From NCBI GenBank assembly GCA_011799875.1, contig CM022298.1, positions 50,478,749 through 50,542,748 of the forward strand: a stretch of DNA of 64,000 nt, given 5' to 3'. Positions 22,101 to 33,698 of this stretch are shown here, one piece after another. Origin of the DNA: Thinopyrum elongatum (taxonomy: Eukaryota; Streptophyta; Magnoliopsida; Poales; Poaceae). Each line of letters begins with the position of its first letter. The stretch's first letter is position 1. The notes below the pieces were generated by a model. It searched no databases and was not told the DNA's origin. It saw only the letters and a list, made by a program, of their open reading frames with translations. The position numbers and the translations under genes were made by a program.

Positions 22101-23431
22101 TGATGACCCACAAGTATAGGGGATCAATCGTAGTCCTTTCGATAAGTAAGAGTGTCGAATCCAACGAGGAGCAGAAGGAAATGACAAGCGGTTTTTAGCA
22201 AGGTAATTTCTGCAAGCACTGAAATTGTAGGTAACAGATAGTTTGATGGCAAGATAATTTGTAACGAGCAAGTAACGGTAATGGTAAATAAAGTGCAGCA
22301 AGGTAGCCCAATCCTTTTGTGGCAAAGGACAGGCCAAAATGGTCTCTTATAATAAGCAAAGCGTTCTTGAGGGCACACAGGAATTTCATCTAGTCACTTT
22401 CATCATGTTGGTTTGATTCGCGTTCGCTACTTTGATAATTTGATATGTGGGTGGACCGGTGCTTGGGTGTTGTTCTTACTTGAACAAACCTCCCACTTAT
22501 GATTAACCCCCTCGCAAGCATCCGCAACTACGAGAAAGTATTAAGATAGAATCTAACCATAGCATTAAACATATGAATCCAAATCGGTCCCTTACGGAAT
22601 AGAGCACAAACTAGGGTTTAAGCTTCTGTCACTCTAGCAACCCATCATCTAATAACTACTCCACAATGCATTCCCTTAGGCCCAAAGATGGTGAAGTGTC
22701 ATGTAGTCGACATTCACATGACACCACTAAGGGAATCACAACATACATATCATCAAAATATCGAACACATATCATCTTCACATGATTACTTGCAACATGA
22801 CTTCTCCCGTGACCTCAAGAACAAAAGTAACTACTCACAAATGATATTCATGCTCAAGATCAGAGGGGTATTAAATAGCATAATGGATCTGAACATATAA
22901 TCTTCCACCAAATAAACCATATAGTAATCAACTGCAAGATGTAATCAACACTACTAGTCACCCACAGGTACCAATCTGAGGTTCTGGTACAAAGATTGAA
23001 CACAAGAGATGAACTAGGGTTTGAGATGAGATGGTGTTGTTGAAGATGTTGATGAAGATTGGCCTCCCAAAGATGAGAGGGTTGTTGGTGATGACGATGG
23101 CTTCCATTTCCCCATCCGGGAGGGAAGTTCCCCCGGTGGAATCGCTCCGCCGGAGGGCAAAAGTGCTCCTTGCCAAGTTTCGCCTCGAGATGGCGGTGCT
23201 CCGTCCCGAAAGTCCTCTCCTGATTTTTTCTAGGTCAAAAGACCTTATGTACCAGAAGATGGGCACCAGAGGTGGACTGGGCTGGCCACAACCCACTAGG
23301 GCACGCCTGGGGGGCCTGGCGTGCCCTGGTGTCTTGTGGTCACCAGGTGGCCCCCCTCCGGTAGTTATTTGCTCCAGTATTTTTTATATATTCCAAAATA
23401 ATTCTCTATAATTTTTTAGCTCATTTGGAGA
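22101..23431 (+). mobile_element. Truncated LTR inserted in the LINE
   Basis: Begins TGATGACCCACAAGTATAGG at 22101 immediately after LINE coding sequence, with GGCAA (22096-22100) as the presumed left target duplication. It runs as AT-rich then GC-rich LTR-like sequence to 23431, where a CACTA tip interrupts it. The 3' end was not found on the far side of the CACTA. The 126-codon frame at 23031-23411 has no family match. Confidence 0.55.
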
Positions 23432-24860
23432 CATTAGTAGAAAACAGGGCTTTGGTCCAAGCTCGATCTACACATTAGTCCCGGTTGCATTACGAACCGG
23501 GACTAATGTGAGCATTAGTCCCGGTTCGAACGGCTAGGGCGCTGGGCAGGCATCAGTCCCGGTTCAAATGGGACCTTTAGTCCCGGTTGGAGACACCAAC
23601 CGGGACTAAAGCTAAAGAGCCTTTAGTCCCGGTTGGAGACACCAACCGGGACTAAAGGGGTTCTGAAAGTTTCTTTTTTGTTTTTCCATTTTTTTTTGTT
23701 TTTTGTTTCGGTTTTAAATTGCATATATCTTTTAGGATATTTGATATTTTTTAGTGATTCTTTTTGCATTAGATTCAAAATTTTGTCTAGTTTCTGTTTG
23801 TGCCATTAGTTTTCAAATTTGGATGATTGAAATTTAAATTTGTTCAAATTTGCTTCAAACCCTAGAATGTGAATAATTTGAGTTTAAAAATAGTTTTAAA
23901 TTTAATTCTTTTTGCTCCTAGTCACATGTTAGATTGTTTTCATAGTAAGATTTATTTTGTTATTTTTAGAATAATTTAAATTAGGATTTTAATTAAAACA
24001 GTACTGTTTTGCTTATATAGTTATTTTAGTCCTTTAATTGTTGTTTTCAATTATTTTTAGTTAGTTCTTTATGTAGATTTTAACATGTTGTAGTATGCTT
24101 CTATTAGACAATAGTAGATAAATTTTTATAATTAATCAATATTAATTTTGCTACTGTTTTGTATTAATAGTTGTTTAGCCTTTAATAATAGTTGATAGAA
24201 TTAGTTTTGCTATATTAAAAAGTAATTTTTTTGCCACTTTGATAGAACGTGACTCTGGCTTGATTAACCTTAGTTGTGACTCTGGCTGGAACGGTGCTAG
24301 CAGATGTAGTCGACGGTAGGATTGGATGGACACCATCCCGGACTAAAGGGGTTCTGCAATTTTCAAACTTAACCCCCCCCCCCAATCGCAATTTCAGTTT
24401 TGAAAAAAACAAAAGAAAATGATAAAAGATTCAAAAATTAAAATCCTTCGAGATGTAGTTATGTTACTACATCTACTAGTTAGGAAAATTAAAAAACATA
24501 AATTTCGACATGTTTTGCAAAAAAAGTGTTATGAAAAAGTAAAACGGTTATAACTTTTGCATACGATGTCGAAAAAAACATATAATATATCAAAATGTTC
24601 AGCACAAGAAGCCGGTTCTGATTTCGACCGCCATAGGCCGTTTTGCAAATTTTTAGAATCCTCAAATTCTGAAAGGAAAAAAGTTAACCTCAAATTTAAG
24701 TTTTTTTGAATTTTTGGTCAAACTATGGTCAAACTACTTATTCAATAAATACTAGTGTTACTAAATAATTATTGTTTTTTAGAATAATAGTTTCAAACTC
24801 AAACGGTGAAACGTGTGACTTCATGCTCAAGTTCAACTCCTAAAATCAAATAACTGCAGT
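23432..24860 (+). mobile_element. CACTA element fragment (5' tip and subterminal repeats)
   Basis: Starts CATTAGTAGAAAACAGGG, one base from the usual CACTAGTAGAAAA-type tip. Repeated TTAGTCCCGGTT / AACCGGGACTAA subterminal words follow, then AT-rich sequence. Another CCGGGACTAAAGGGG-like word near 24340 suggests more of the element or its opposite arm. No transposase is present and no right tip was found, so the right limit is approximate. Confidence 0.6.
23575..23657. repeat. Two adjacent near-perfect hairpins (CTTTAGTCCCGGTTGG arms)
   Basis: CTTTAGTCCCGGTTGG, an AGACA loop and the exact inverse CCAACCGGGACTAAAG lie at 23575-23611 and again at 23621-23657. The 16-bp arms are perfect and could fold in DNA or RNA. 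Confidence 0.85.
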
Positions 24861-25084
24861 TGCTGTAACTGGACAGACATTGTATATAGTGATTCAGGGA
24901 TTCACCATTTTATACCTTAGCTAGTACCAAATCAACAAATTATAACTATTTTATCAATGAATCCAGATCAGGCACTTGTGCTTAGCCAAACATAGAAAGC
25001 TCATTAGTTCTCATCCGGTTCACATCATCAAGAAGCAATTGATTCCAGCATATGAGAAATAATTTTAAAAATTACTGATGTCAT
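24861..25084. other. No gene seen
   Basis: AT-rich joining sequence between the CACTA fragment and the LINE zinc-binding scrap. Part of it may belong to the interrupted LTR. Confidence 0.4.
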
Positions 25085-25340
25085 ATTTGGAAAATCTGGG
25101 CTCCAGGCAAAATCAAGATGTTCCTCTGGTTGCTGCACCTAGACAAACTATGGTGCAACGATCGGCTGCAACGGAGGGGCTGGGAAAACAGATATTTCTG
25201 CCCTATGTGCCTCCGCAATCTTGAGACCTCCGTTCATCTGATGTGGGAATGTCCGATTGCTTTGCAGGTCTGGCACACCGCGGCTGCCTGGAATGGCTGC
25301 AGTGCTCTGGGCCAACGGATATGGCGCACGAAGAGCTACT
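25085..25340 (+). pseudogene. LINE zf-RVT (reverse-transcriptase zinc-binding) fragment
   Basis: The frame reads KIWAPGKIKMFLWLLHLDKL, then CPMCLRNLETSVHLMWECP, with the C-x2-C ... H-x4-C pattern of the plant LINE zinc-binding domain. It may continue the LINE at 20533-22100 after a deletion of the thumb region, or come from another copy. The frame loses similarity after about 25340. Confidence 0.7.
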
Positions 25341-25560
25341 CAAATATGTGTCCCGGATGGTGTTTGGATTTTTTTTCTGAGAGCTACTCAAATATCCAAA
25401 CACCATCAAATTTGGCACAGGAATCACGCACTCAAGTATCTTTCATGCCAAACAAATTTGGATTTTTTATTATTATTTTACTTTTCATCCACATGAGCAT
25501 CCAGACCCGAGAGCCAAATTGCCGCTCCCACAACTCTCTCTATATATTACATATGGGGGT
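25341..25560. other. Short insertion-like stretch with direct and inverted repeats
   Basis: AGAGCTACTCAAATAT occurs at about 25338 and 25378, and GGATGGTGTTTGGAT is matched in inverse by ATCCAAACACCATC within 60 bp. This suggests a small inverted-repeat element or a repair footprint between two LINE pieces. Confidence 0.4.
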
Positions 25561-25562
25561 GC

Positions 25563-26564
25563 CCTGCTCCCCCTAAGGTACGCGTGTTTGCTTGGAGGGT
25601 TGTCACAAATTCACTTGCTACTTGGGCCAACAAAGCTTCATGGCACCTCGAGGTTACTGATGTCTGCCCCCTATGTGGTGTTGAACGCGAGGACAGATTC
25701 CACGTGCTTTGCAGGTACCCACTGGCAAGGGAGCTCTGGAGGGTCATGGCGATGGACTGGAACATACCCAAGGTGGAGACCATCCGGGACACAGAGCTAG
25801 AGTGGCTATTCGCCCTATTGGAACCCCTGGATGTGACGGCGAGGCTGGTGGTCCTCATGATCATACGGAGAGTTTGGCATGTTCGCAGTGAGATTACCCA
25901 TGACAAACTGCCACCTCCTGCCGAGGCCTCTCGTCGGTTCTTACATGGCTACATTACTTCACTATTATGCATCCAGCAACATCCACAAGCCAATATGGAG
26001 AAGGCGAAGATGGTGGTTTGCGATGCCTCGCCGCGCGTGCAACCCTGCAGGATAGCAACGGCGCGGCTGTGCTGGTCCCCCCCCCCCTAGCGCGGGCTGG
26101 GACAAACTTAACACGGACGATAGCTTTGATGCAACCACAGGAGCAGTGGGTGGAGGCATGATTATTCGAGATGATAGAGGGAATATCATCTATAGCGCAT
26201 GCAGAGAAATTCGCGCATGTGAGAGTGCGCTGGAGGCAGAGCTCTCAACTTGTAGAGAAGGCATAGACCTTGCCTTACACAGGACTACGATGCCTATCAT
26301 TGTTGAGATGGATAGTGCGGAGGCTGTGGCGATGCTCAAAGCGCCCACGACAGATAGATCGCAGCACCGGTCTCTCATTGAAGAGATTAGCAGTCTAGCA
26401 GCCCTTTAGGCTAGAGATCTTGTATTCGTGCAGTGTAGCCGTTGGCAGAACAACGCTAGTCATGTGCTGGCCGCGTATGGCCATAGTACCCCCCGTACGG
26501 TAGTCTGGTTCGCAGGAGGGCCGGACTTTCTTGTAAACTTGGTTAAGGCTGAGAGGCCTCCTTG
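25563..26564 (+). pseudogene. LINE C-terminal fragment: zf-RVT plus RNase H
   Basis: A second zinc-binding domain (RVFAWRVVTNSLATWANK, then CPLCGVEREDRFHVLCRYP) precedes a linker and an RNase H domain. The RNase H shows LNTDDS near 26107, EAELSTCREG, VEMDSAEAV near 26308 and NASHVLA near 26450. A C-run near 26083 changes the frame and a TAG at 26407-26409 interrupts RNase H. The RNase H would remove RNA from the RNA-DNA hybrid. Because it has its own zf-RVT, it comes from a different LINE copy than 25085-25340. Confidence 0.75.
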
Positions 26565-26762
26565 AGTAGTGGATTTTTTTACCCCCCGCAAAAAAATATT
26601 ACATAGTTGTATATATTAATTGAATATGTACATGCATAGCTAGATATGGACCAGAAAAACTACTATACATGATAGCTACACAATATGCAGTTCTCGCTGA
26701 AACAAAATACAATATTTATAGTACACCTCATATTATCCAAGAATTTAATGAAAAATACAGTA
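26565..26762. other. No gene seen
   Basis: LINE tail-like sequence (an A-run after TACCCCCCGC) then AT-rich DNA up to the long inverted repeat. Confidence 0.5.
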
Positions 26763-27130
26763 GGGCCATTTACATTTCAGCCCCTAACTCGAACCCACTA
26801 CTCAGATTTACCCCTAATTTCAAAGGCTGCTCAAATTTGCCCATCTACCGTTAGGTGGCTTTACAAAAATGCCCTTCTGTGCCGTTTCCTTCTGGTCAAA
26901 GGGTATTGACCGTTTTCTAGGAGTTAGCTGGACATTTTTGCCCTTATCTCCATATGTCACTTACAGATGGGGTCCACTGTAAAAAATAAAAGGAAAAAAC
27001 TCTTTCTCTCACCCCTTTGTTTGTATCACTTACAAGTGGGACCAACTCTAATCAGAAAATAAAAGAAAAAATCTTTCTCTCACCTGTCTGTTTGTATCAC
27101 TTACGTGTGGGACCCACTCTAAAAATAAAA
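26763..27130 (+). repeat. Left terminal inverted repeat
   Basis: Pairs with 30893-31167. It contains internal TTTCTCTCACC...TTGTATCACTTAC repeats (three copies between 26940 and 27120) that are fewer in the right arm, so the left arm has expanded. Confidence 0.65.
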
Positions 27131-27622
27131 GAAAAAGTAAGCCAAAGTTAAACCGGTCAAGAGGGGCCACATGTCATAGTCTCTTAATAGGTTTAATTGT
27201 TTTAGTTAGTAGAGGGCCCACGAGTTAGTGGCACACTTAATAGTGTGTATTAGGCTAAACAGTTCGTAACCATGGCCGATCAATGCCGACGTGTGTGTGA
27301 AGGCACGCGGAAATGTACGGGATGGTGTTGGAGTGGCTTTGGGCTGCACAATAGGCATGCGACGCTGCGGGCGGGAAGCTAAAGTGGATTGAGGTGTCCG
27401 GAGAGGTGTGGGGTGGCCGGGATGACATGTAGCAGTTGAGCTTGAGCGGGGGTGATGGGCGGCGCTCGACGCGAGAGGGTCAGAGGGCACGAGGGCTCGG
27501 CCAATAGAGGCCACCAGCATCCAATCGAGCTCCTACACATTTCCCCTCTGCTAATTCGATGCTTCTACCTCTCCTTCCTCATCTCCGGCGATGAGCGCCA
27601 CCGGCCATCCGATGTTGATATC
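27131..27622. other. Interior of the long-TIR element, no gene recognised
   Basis: GC-rich sequence with a 104-codon minus-strand frame (27520-27206) rich in Ser/Pro/Thr. It could be a captured gene fragment, but no family is recognised. Confidence 0.35.
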
Positions 27623-29196
27623 TGATATGTCTCCAACGTATCTATAATTTTTTTTTATTGTTTCATGCTATTATATTATCTATCTTGGATGTTTTATATG
27701 CATTATGATACTATTTTATATCTTTTTTGGGACTAACCTATTAACCTAGTGCCCAGTGTCAGTTGCTGTTTTTTTCCTTGTTTTTGACTTTTTCAGAAAG
27801 GAATATCAAACGGAGTCCAAACAGAATAAAAAATTCACGATGATTTTTCTTGGACCAGAAGACACCCACGTAGCTTGGAGAGGGGGCCAGAGGAGTCCCG
27901 AGGAGCCCACAAGCCCTCAGGGCGCGCCCCCTGGCTTGTGGACCCTTCGAGAGTCCCCCAACCCTAATCTTTGCACTATAAATTCCCAAATATTCCCAAA
28001 CCATCAGAAGCATCCACCAAAATACTTTTCTGCTGCCGCAAGCTTCTGTTCTCATGAGATCCCATCTTGGGGCCTTTTCCAGCGATCTGCCGGAGGGGGA
28101 TTCAGTCACGGAGGGCTTCTACATCAACCTTGATGCCCTACCGATGATGTGTGAGTAGTTTACCATAGACCTACGGGTCCATAGCTAGTATCTAGATGGC
28201 TTCTTCTCTCTCTTTGATCTTCAATACAAAGTTCTCCTTGATGTTCTTGGAGTTCTATTCGATGTAATCTTATTTTGCGGTGTGTTTGTTGAGATCTGAT
28301 GAATTGTGAGTTTATGATCAGATTATCTATGAATATTATTTGAGTCTTCTCTGAACTCTTTTATGCATGATTAAGATATCTTTGTATTTCTCTTCGAACT
28401 ATCGGTTTGGTTTGGCCAACTAGATTGGTTTTTCTTGCAATGGGAGAGGTGCTTAGTTTTGGGTTCAATCTTGTGGTGTCCTCACCCAATGACATAGTAG
28501 GGGTAGCGAGGCACGTATTGTATTGTTGCCATCAAGGATAAAAGGATGGGGTTTATATCATATTGCTTGAATTTATCCCTCTACATAATGTCATCTTGCT
28601 TAAGGTGTTACTCCATTCTTATGAACTTAATACTCTAGATGCATGCTGGATAGCGGTCGATGTGTGGAGTAATAGTAGTAGATGCAGGCAGGAGTCGGTC
28701 TACTTGTCACAGATGTGATGCCTATATTCATGATCATTTCCTTGGATATCGTCATAATTATTCGCTTTTCTATCAATTGCTCAACAATAATTTGTTTACC
28801 CACCGTATGCTTTCATTCAAGAGAGAAGCCTCTAGTGAAACCTATGGCCCCCGGGTCTATTTTTCATCATATATTTTCAGATCTATAAAACCAAAAACCC
28901 AAAAATATCTTGCTGCAATTTATTTATATTTACTTTATTTTACGTTTTAGTAATATTTTATATCTATCTCTATTAGATCTCATCCTTGCAAGTGACCGTG
29001 AAGGGATTGACAACCCCTTTATCGTGTTGGGTGCAAGTGTTTGATTGTTTGTGCAGGTGCATATATTGGATACTTGCTTGTGCCTCCTACTGGATTGATA
29101 TCTTGGTTCTCAAACTGAGGGAAATACTTATCTCTACTTTGCTGCATCATCCTTTCCTCTTCAAGGGAAAAACCAACGCAAGCTCAAGAAGTAGCA
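27623..29196 (+). mobile_element. Solo LTR (family starting TGATATGTCTCC), first copy
   Basis: Starts TGATATGTCTCCAACG at 27623 and ends AGTAGCA at 29196, 1574 bp. The flanks ATATC (27618-27622) and ATGTC (29197-29201) are a one-mismatch target duplication. No internal region or second LTR of the same insertion is present, which fits recombination between two LTRs leaving one. Shorter frames inside have no conserved features. Confidence 0.75.
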
Positions 29197-29378
29197 ATGT
29201 CGTCGCTTCAGCAGCGCTCTCTCCAAATCTTGGCGCCAAGAGCCCCTCCTCGAGCTCCCTCTTCCTTTTAGCTCAACTATTTTGTGCTTAGGAGATCCCT
29301 GGTGAGCTCCCTGTGACAACCATCGCCGTCCGCCGCTTGACCCCGCCGAGAACTGGATCCGGTGGCCGTCTGAGTGCC
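29197..29378. other. Segment of the long-TIR element between the two solo LTRs
   Basis: GC-rich, CpG-containing sequence (GCGCCAAGAGCCCC, CCGTCCGCCGCTTG) that looks like gene-derived rather than repeat DNA, but too short to identify. Confidence 0.4.
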
Positions 29379-30702
29379 TGATATGTCTCCAACGTATCTA
29401 TAATTTTTTATTGTTCCATGCTATTATACTATCAATCTTGGATGTTTTATACACAATTATATATAATTTTTTGGGACTAACCTATTAACCCGGTGCCAAG
29501 TGTCAATTGTTGTTTTTTGCCTTTTTTCGTTTTGCAGGAAACCGTACCAAACGAATTCCAAATGCTACAAACCATTTTGACGATTTTTTTTGGACAATTA
29601 AGACCCTAGAAACTTCGGGAGGAGACCAGAAGGCAAATGAGGAGACGGCAAGGCAACAGGGCGCGCCCTGCCTTGTGGACCCCTCATGGCTCCTTCTGAC
29701 CTAATTCCACCTCTATAAATTCTCTAAAATTGGGAAACCAAGCGAGAGCCACCCAAAATACTTTTTCCGCCGCCACTAGTTTCTGTTCTTTCGTGATCCC
29801 ATCTGGAGGCCTTTTCCGGCACTCTGCCGGAGGGGAAATCGATCACGGAGGGCTTCTACATCAACCTTGCGGCCCTTCCTATGATGTGTGAGTAGTTTAC
29901 CATAAACCTACGTGTACATAGCTAGTAGCTATATGGCTTCTTCTCTCTCTTTGATCTTCAATACAATGTTCTCCTTGATGTTCTTGGAGTTCTATTCGAT
30001 GTATATCTTCTTTTGCGATATGTTTGTTGGGATTCGATGAATTGTGGTTTTATGATTAGGGGTAAAGGGTTCAATCTTGCGGTGCTCTATATCCCAGTGA
30101 CAAAGTAGGGGACAAGACACGTATTTGTATTGTTGCCATTAAGCGGAAAACGACGGGATTTATTCATATTGGTTGGATTTACTTTGTCTCCGTTTTTCAT
30201 AAACTTAATACTCTAGGTGCATGCTGGATAGCGGTTGATGGGTGAAGTAATAGTAGTACATGCAGGCAGGAGTCGGTCTACTTGTCTTGGACGTGATGCC
30301 TATATAGATGATCATTGCCTTGAATATCATCATAACTATGCGCTTTTCTATCAATTGTCCAACAGCAATTTGTTTACCCATCGTAATCTTTTTGTTCGAG
30401 AGAGAAGCCTCTAGTGAAAACTATGGCCCCCGGGTCTACTTTTATTATATATAAAATCTAAAAATACCTTGCTGCAATTTTATTACCGTTATTTTATTTT
30501 GTATTTTATTTTATCTATCTATCACTACGAGATTTGATCCTTGTGAATAACCGCCGAGGGGATAGGTGCTGTTAACGAGGTTTCACGTGGTTCTCCTATT
30601 GGATTGATAACCTTGGTTCTTAACTGAGGGAAATACTTATCTTTACTGTACTGCATCATCCTCTCCTCTTCGAGAAAATCCCACCACAGCTCACAAGTAG
30701 CA
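29379..30702 (+). mobile_element. Solo LTR (family starting TGATATGTCTCC), second copy
   Basis: Starts TGATATGTCTCCAACG at 29379 and ends AAGTAGCA at 30702, 1324 bp, flanked by a perfect GTGCC duplication (29374-29378 and 30703-30707). It is the same family as 27623-29196 but shorter by about 250 bp through internal deletions. Separate target duplications show two independent insertions. Confidence 0.85.
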
Positions 30703-30892
30703 GTGCCCAACTAGCGCGAATCACACGGGATGGCACGATGGTGAGCGTAACGCTGTCATGCCGGCAAGCCTAGTCCAGGCAACTGCAACGTGCTGCTGGC
30801 CGCCACCAATTCCCTACCCGTCGGAGGCGAGAGAGAGAGAGAGAGACAGAGAGGGAAGAGAGATAATAGACTTTTCATTCCATTTTTTTATT
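30703..30892. other. Right interior of the long-TIR element
   Basis: GC-rich segment followed by a short (GA)n tract at about 30829-30850. No gene recognised. Confidence 0.45.
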
Positions 30893-31167
30893 TTTTTGAT
30901 TGGCCCCACATGTAAGTGATACAAACAAAGGGCTGAGAGAAAGAGTTTTTTCCTTTATATTTTTCTGAGTGGGTCCCACGTGTAAGTGACACATAGAGAC
31001 AGGGGTAAAATGTCCAACAAATGCCCCGAAAATAGTCGAAGGCCTTTGACAGGAAGGAAACGGCACAGAAGGGCATTTCTATAAACGGAACTAACGGCAG
31101 AGGGGTAAATTTGAGCATGCTTCGAAATTAGGGGTAAAGGCTCTGAAGAAGCTGAATTTTATTTTGG
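30893..31167 (-). repeat. Right terminal inverted repeat
   Basis: Reverse complement of much of 26763-27130, about 80 percent identical by eye in the best-aligned parts, with gaps. Confidence 0.65.
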
Positions 31168-32017
31168 AACTTCAGTTGACAGAGTAATCGGAAATCATTA
31201 TGTCAAGTCCATACATAACTTGTCAGTGGCTGATCCCTTTGCAGAAATGCTGAGGTTTCGAAACAAGCATTACAAGTGGTGATATCAGTTTGGACCTCTC
31301 TTATGTCCACGTTCAGCTGATCAGCGCGGGCGTCTGCAGCTGCATGAGCTGAATTTCATTTCTAATATCAGTTTGAACCTTGTAATATTCCAATTTGAGT
31401 CATATAACTCTGGAATTTGAACCTTATAATATTTCAGGTTTTTGTGGTACAATCGTTGAAATGGCATCGTATGAGACTCGTATATTGGTAGTACTATTTT
31501 GACCTTAATATGCAATGGACTTAGATTTTGTTTACTATTCTCGAATGTGTTTCCCCTGTCGATCTCATCGCAAGCGATCTATATAGTGGACTCGACGGTG
31601 ATCTTCGACATTATTGCACATAGTTGGTTTCTTCAACTGTGTGCCCTATAGAGCATAGAATTATCGCACTCGAGTGTCCATCATTACCCTTCTGTGTAAC
31701 TTTGAACTCATCACCCACGGGTAAACTTATTATCGAACGTGTGCGCTGCTCTAAGTCATTCCACACACTTCGTTTTTGCAAAGCTTTTTGCAAATAAACA
31801 CCCATGATTTGCCACTCTTCTAGCCGACGCATGGCCAAACTAGCCGGGCGGGAAGCTTGCAAGGTTGCGCGTGGTAACCTGTGCGGTTGCGTGGGAACAG
31901 GCTCACCAATGATACATTTGGCACCTTTTCAAGCCCACGTGTGGTCAAACGAAATGCGTGTGGGGTCCTCAAGCGTGCACTGAAATCCTCCGTTAGGAAC
32001 GCGGTGACAAGAGACGT
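31168..32017. other. Host sequence left of the LARD, no gene seen
   Basis: AT-rich to 31510, then mixed sequence. It ends with GACGT (32013-32017), the left target duplication of the element that follows, and continues biologically at 55779. Confidence 0.5.
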
Positions 32018-33690
32018 TGTAACACCCTGGATTTTGCCCATTTCTTTTTTCTTTTGAATTTGGTTTGGATTTGCTTGTTTGTGGCTTAGTAGTCTTGAAA
32101 CCTGGAGGGATCATCCTTGATTCATCTTCCCAAGTGGCTTGCCAACTTCAAGACCATCCCAAGACCTTGTCATTTCCATCTTGGACCAACCCCAATATTC
32201 TTTTTCTTGGGAATATTCCTTTTTCTATTAAAGGAATAACCCTGTTGTCCTGGGTTGTGAAGCAACCCACATTTCCATCATTCCCAAGATTCCCAAATAA
32301 TTCTCATAAATTGTTTGGGTCATATCTTCCACAAATATGTCAAAATCCTTCCTTGTGATGTTCAAAAATATTTCACAAATATTCCTTTTCTGATTCTGCC
32401 CTAGCTGCCAAGTTGAGAAGCAAGTACCCTTTATATTTGCTTGCTTGGTCTCAAACTTTTTGGGCATTCTTTTCTATCCATATCATTGCCACGTGCCAAA
32501 ATTCAACTTCATTTGGATATTAAATCTCCCTTGTCTAATTTCCAAAGTTTCTGGTCAACTGGAATCTTTGTGAAGCAAGTGCTAGCTAGGTGTATCCAAA
32601 TGAGTTGAAATTTTGCAAGCATCTTAATACACTCAAATCATGACTCTCCACCAAGTTTCAACCATAGCCAATCATATATGTGAGCACAGAATCAAATCTT
32701 GGTTTCTTATCAGATTTTCCCATTGTGAAGCAACTATATTTTATATTGCTCCATAATTGCTGAAAATTTACCAGAGCATTCTCCTACCCATATAACATAT
32801 CTCCAACAATTTTGGGCTCATTTCATCTTCCCAATAATTCCATAGAATTTTTCTAAGATTCTGGTCAGAGAGGCTCATTGTGAAGGAAGTACCATTTTGG
32901 CTTGTCCAAATGGCATGAAATTTTTATGGCACTCTCATATGACCAAATCATCATGTTCTACCAAATTTCAGCCCAATTGGCTACTCCATATGAGTGGCAC
33001 TTCAAGATTGAGTTTCTGGACCAGATTGGTCAGTTGCAAAGCGACCCTATTAAATCTTGGTCCATTTCTCTCCAAACTTCATAGGATTGTAGTCCTTCCT
33101 ACCTTAAACCTCCCAGACATCACACTTGGCTCTTATCCCTTTCCTGTTGATCACAGTCTCATGCAACAGTTGGATGCAGTAAACTTCAGAGGATCATTCA
33201 CATCCAACCACAGTGTGTTTCTTTGAGCCATCACCTCCCTGAGACTGTTACTTGGAAGGACTACTCACCGGACATGACTTGGCACGCCAGGGTACACCAC
33301 GTGCGCCAGTGCACGCGGTGACCACGCGTCTGGCATGCCAGCCAGTGTGCTCTAGCGATAAACCTCTTCGGTTCCATCCATTCCTTCTCTCCCTCGCAAC
33401 CTCTCCATGTCAAGGAGGTTCATCTCGTCGTCGCCCATCTCCTGGAAGCCTCTCCCCCTCCAGCTTCTTCTCCGACGCGCCGCGACGAGCTTCGCCACTG
33501 TTCGACCCGTGACCGTCGTTGTCGTTTTCCCCTGTCCCTATCTTCCACGAGCTCTCTCGAAGCCCCTACCTGCTTCTCCACCCTCCCGGAGCTCTTGCCG
33601 ACATCGCCAACGCCCTCCGCGTGTCCATGAGTGCCAGTGCGGCAATAAGGCCGCCACGGCGGCCGTCCTGATTGCCTCAGCCGCCCTGGC

Positions 33691-33698
33691 TATATAAA
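33691..33698 (+). promoter_or_regulatory. TATA box of the LARD left LTR
   Basis: TATATAAA at 33691-33698, matched at 53288-53295 in the right LTR. The solo LTR at 33774 lies about 75 bp downstream, so transcripts from this promoter would run into it. Confidence 0.65.

Larger units (their letters stand above)
26763..31167. mobile_element. Long-terminal-inverted-repeat DNA element (Mutator-like, non-autonomous)
   Basis: About 300-350 bp at 26763-27130 is repeated in inverted orientation at 30893-31167. Shared words include AAATGCCCTTCTGTGCCGTTTCC, TTTACCCCTAATTTC, TGCTCAAATTT and TTTGTTTGTATCACTTAC. Long inverted repeats suit Mutator-like elements. The outermost bases have drifted and no matching 9-bp duplication could be read, so limits are approximate. 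The interior has GC-rich non-repeat sequence (27250-27622, 29197-29378, 30703-30850) that may be captured gene sequence, plus two solo LTRs. No transposase was seen. Confidence 0.6.

Noticed and set aside
22101..23431. LINE continuation through this stretch
   Set aside because: LINE similarity stops at 22100 where a TG-type LTR start follows a possible 5-bp duplication, and no YADD box occurs downstream.
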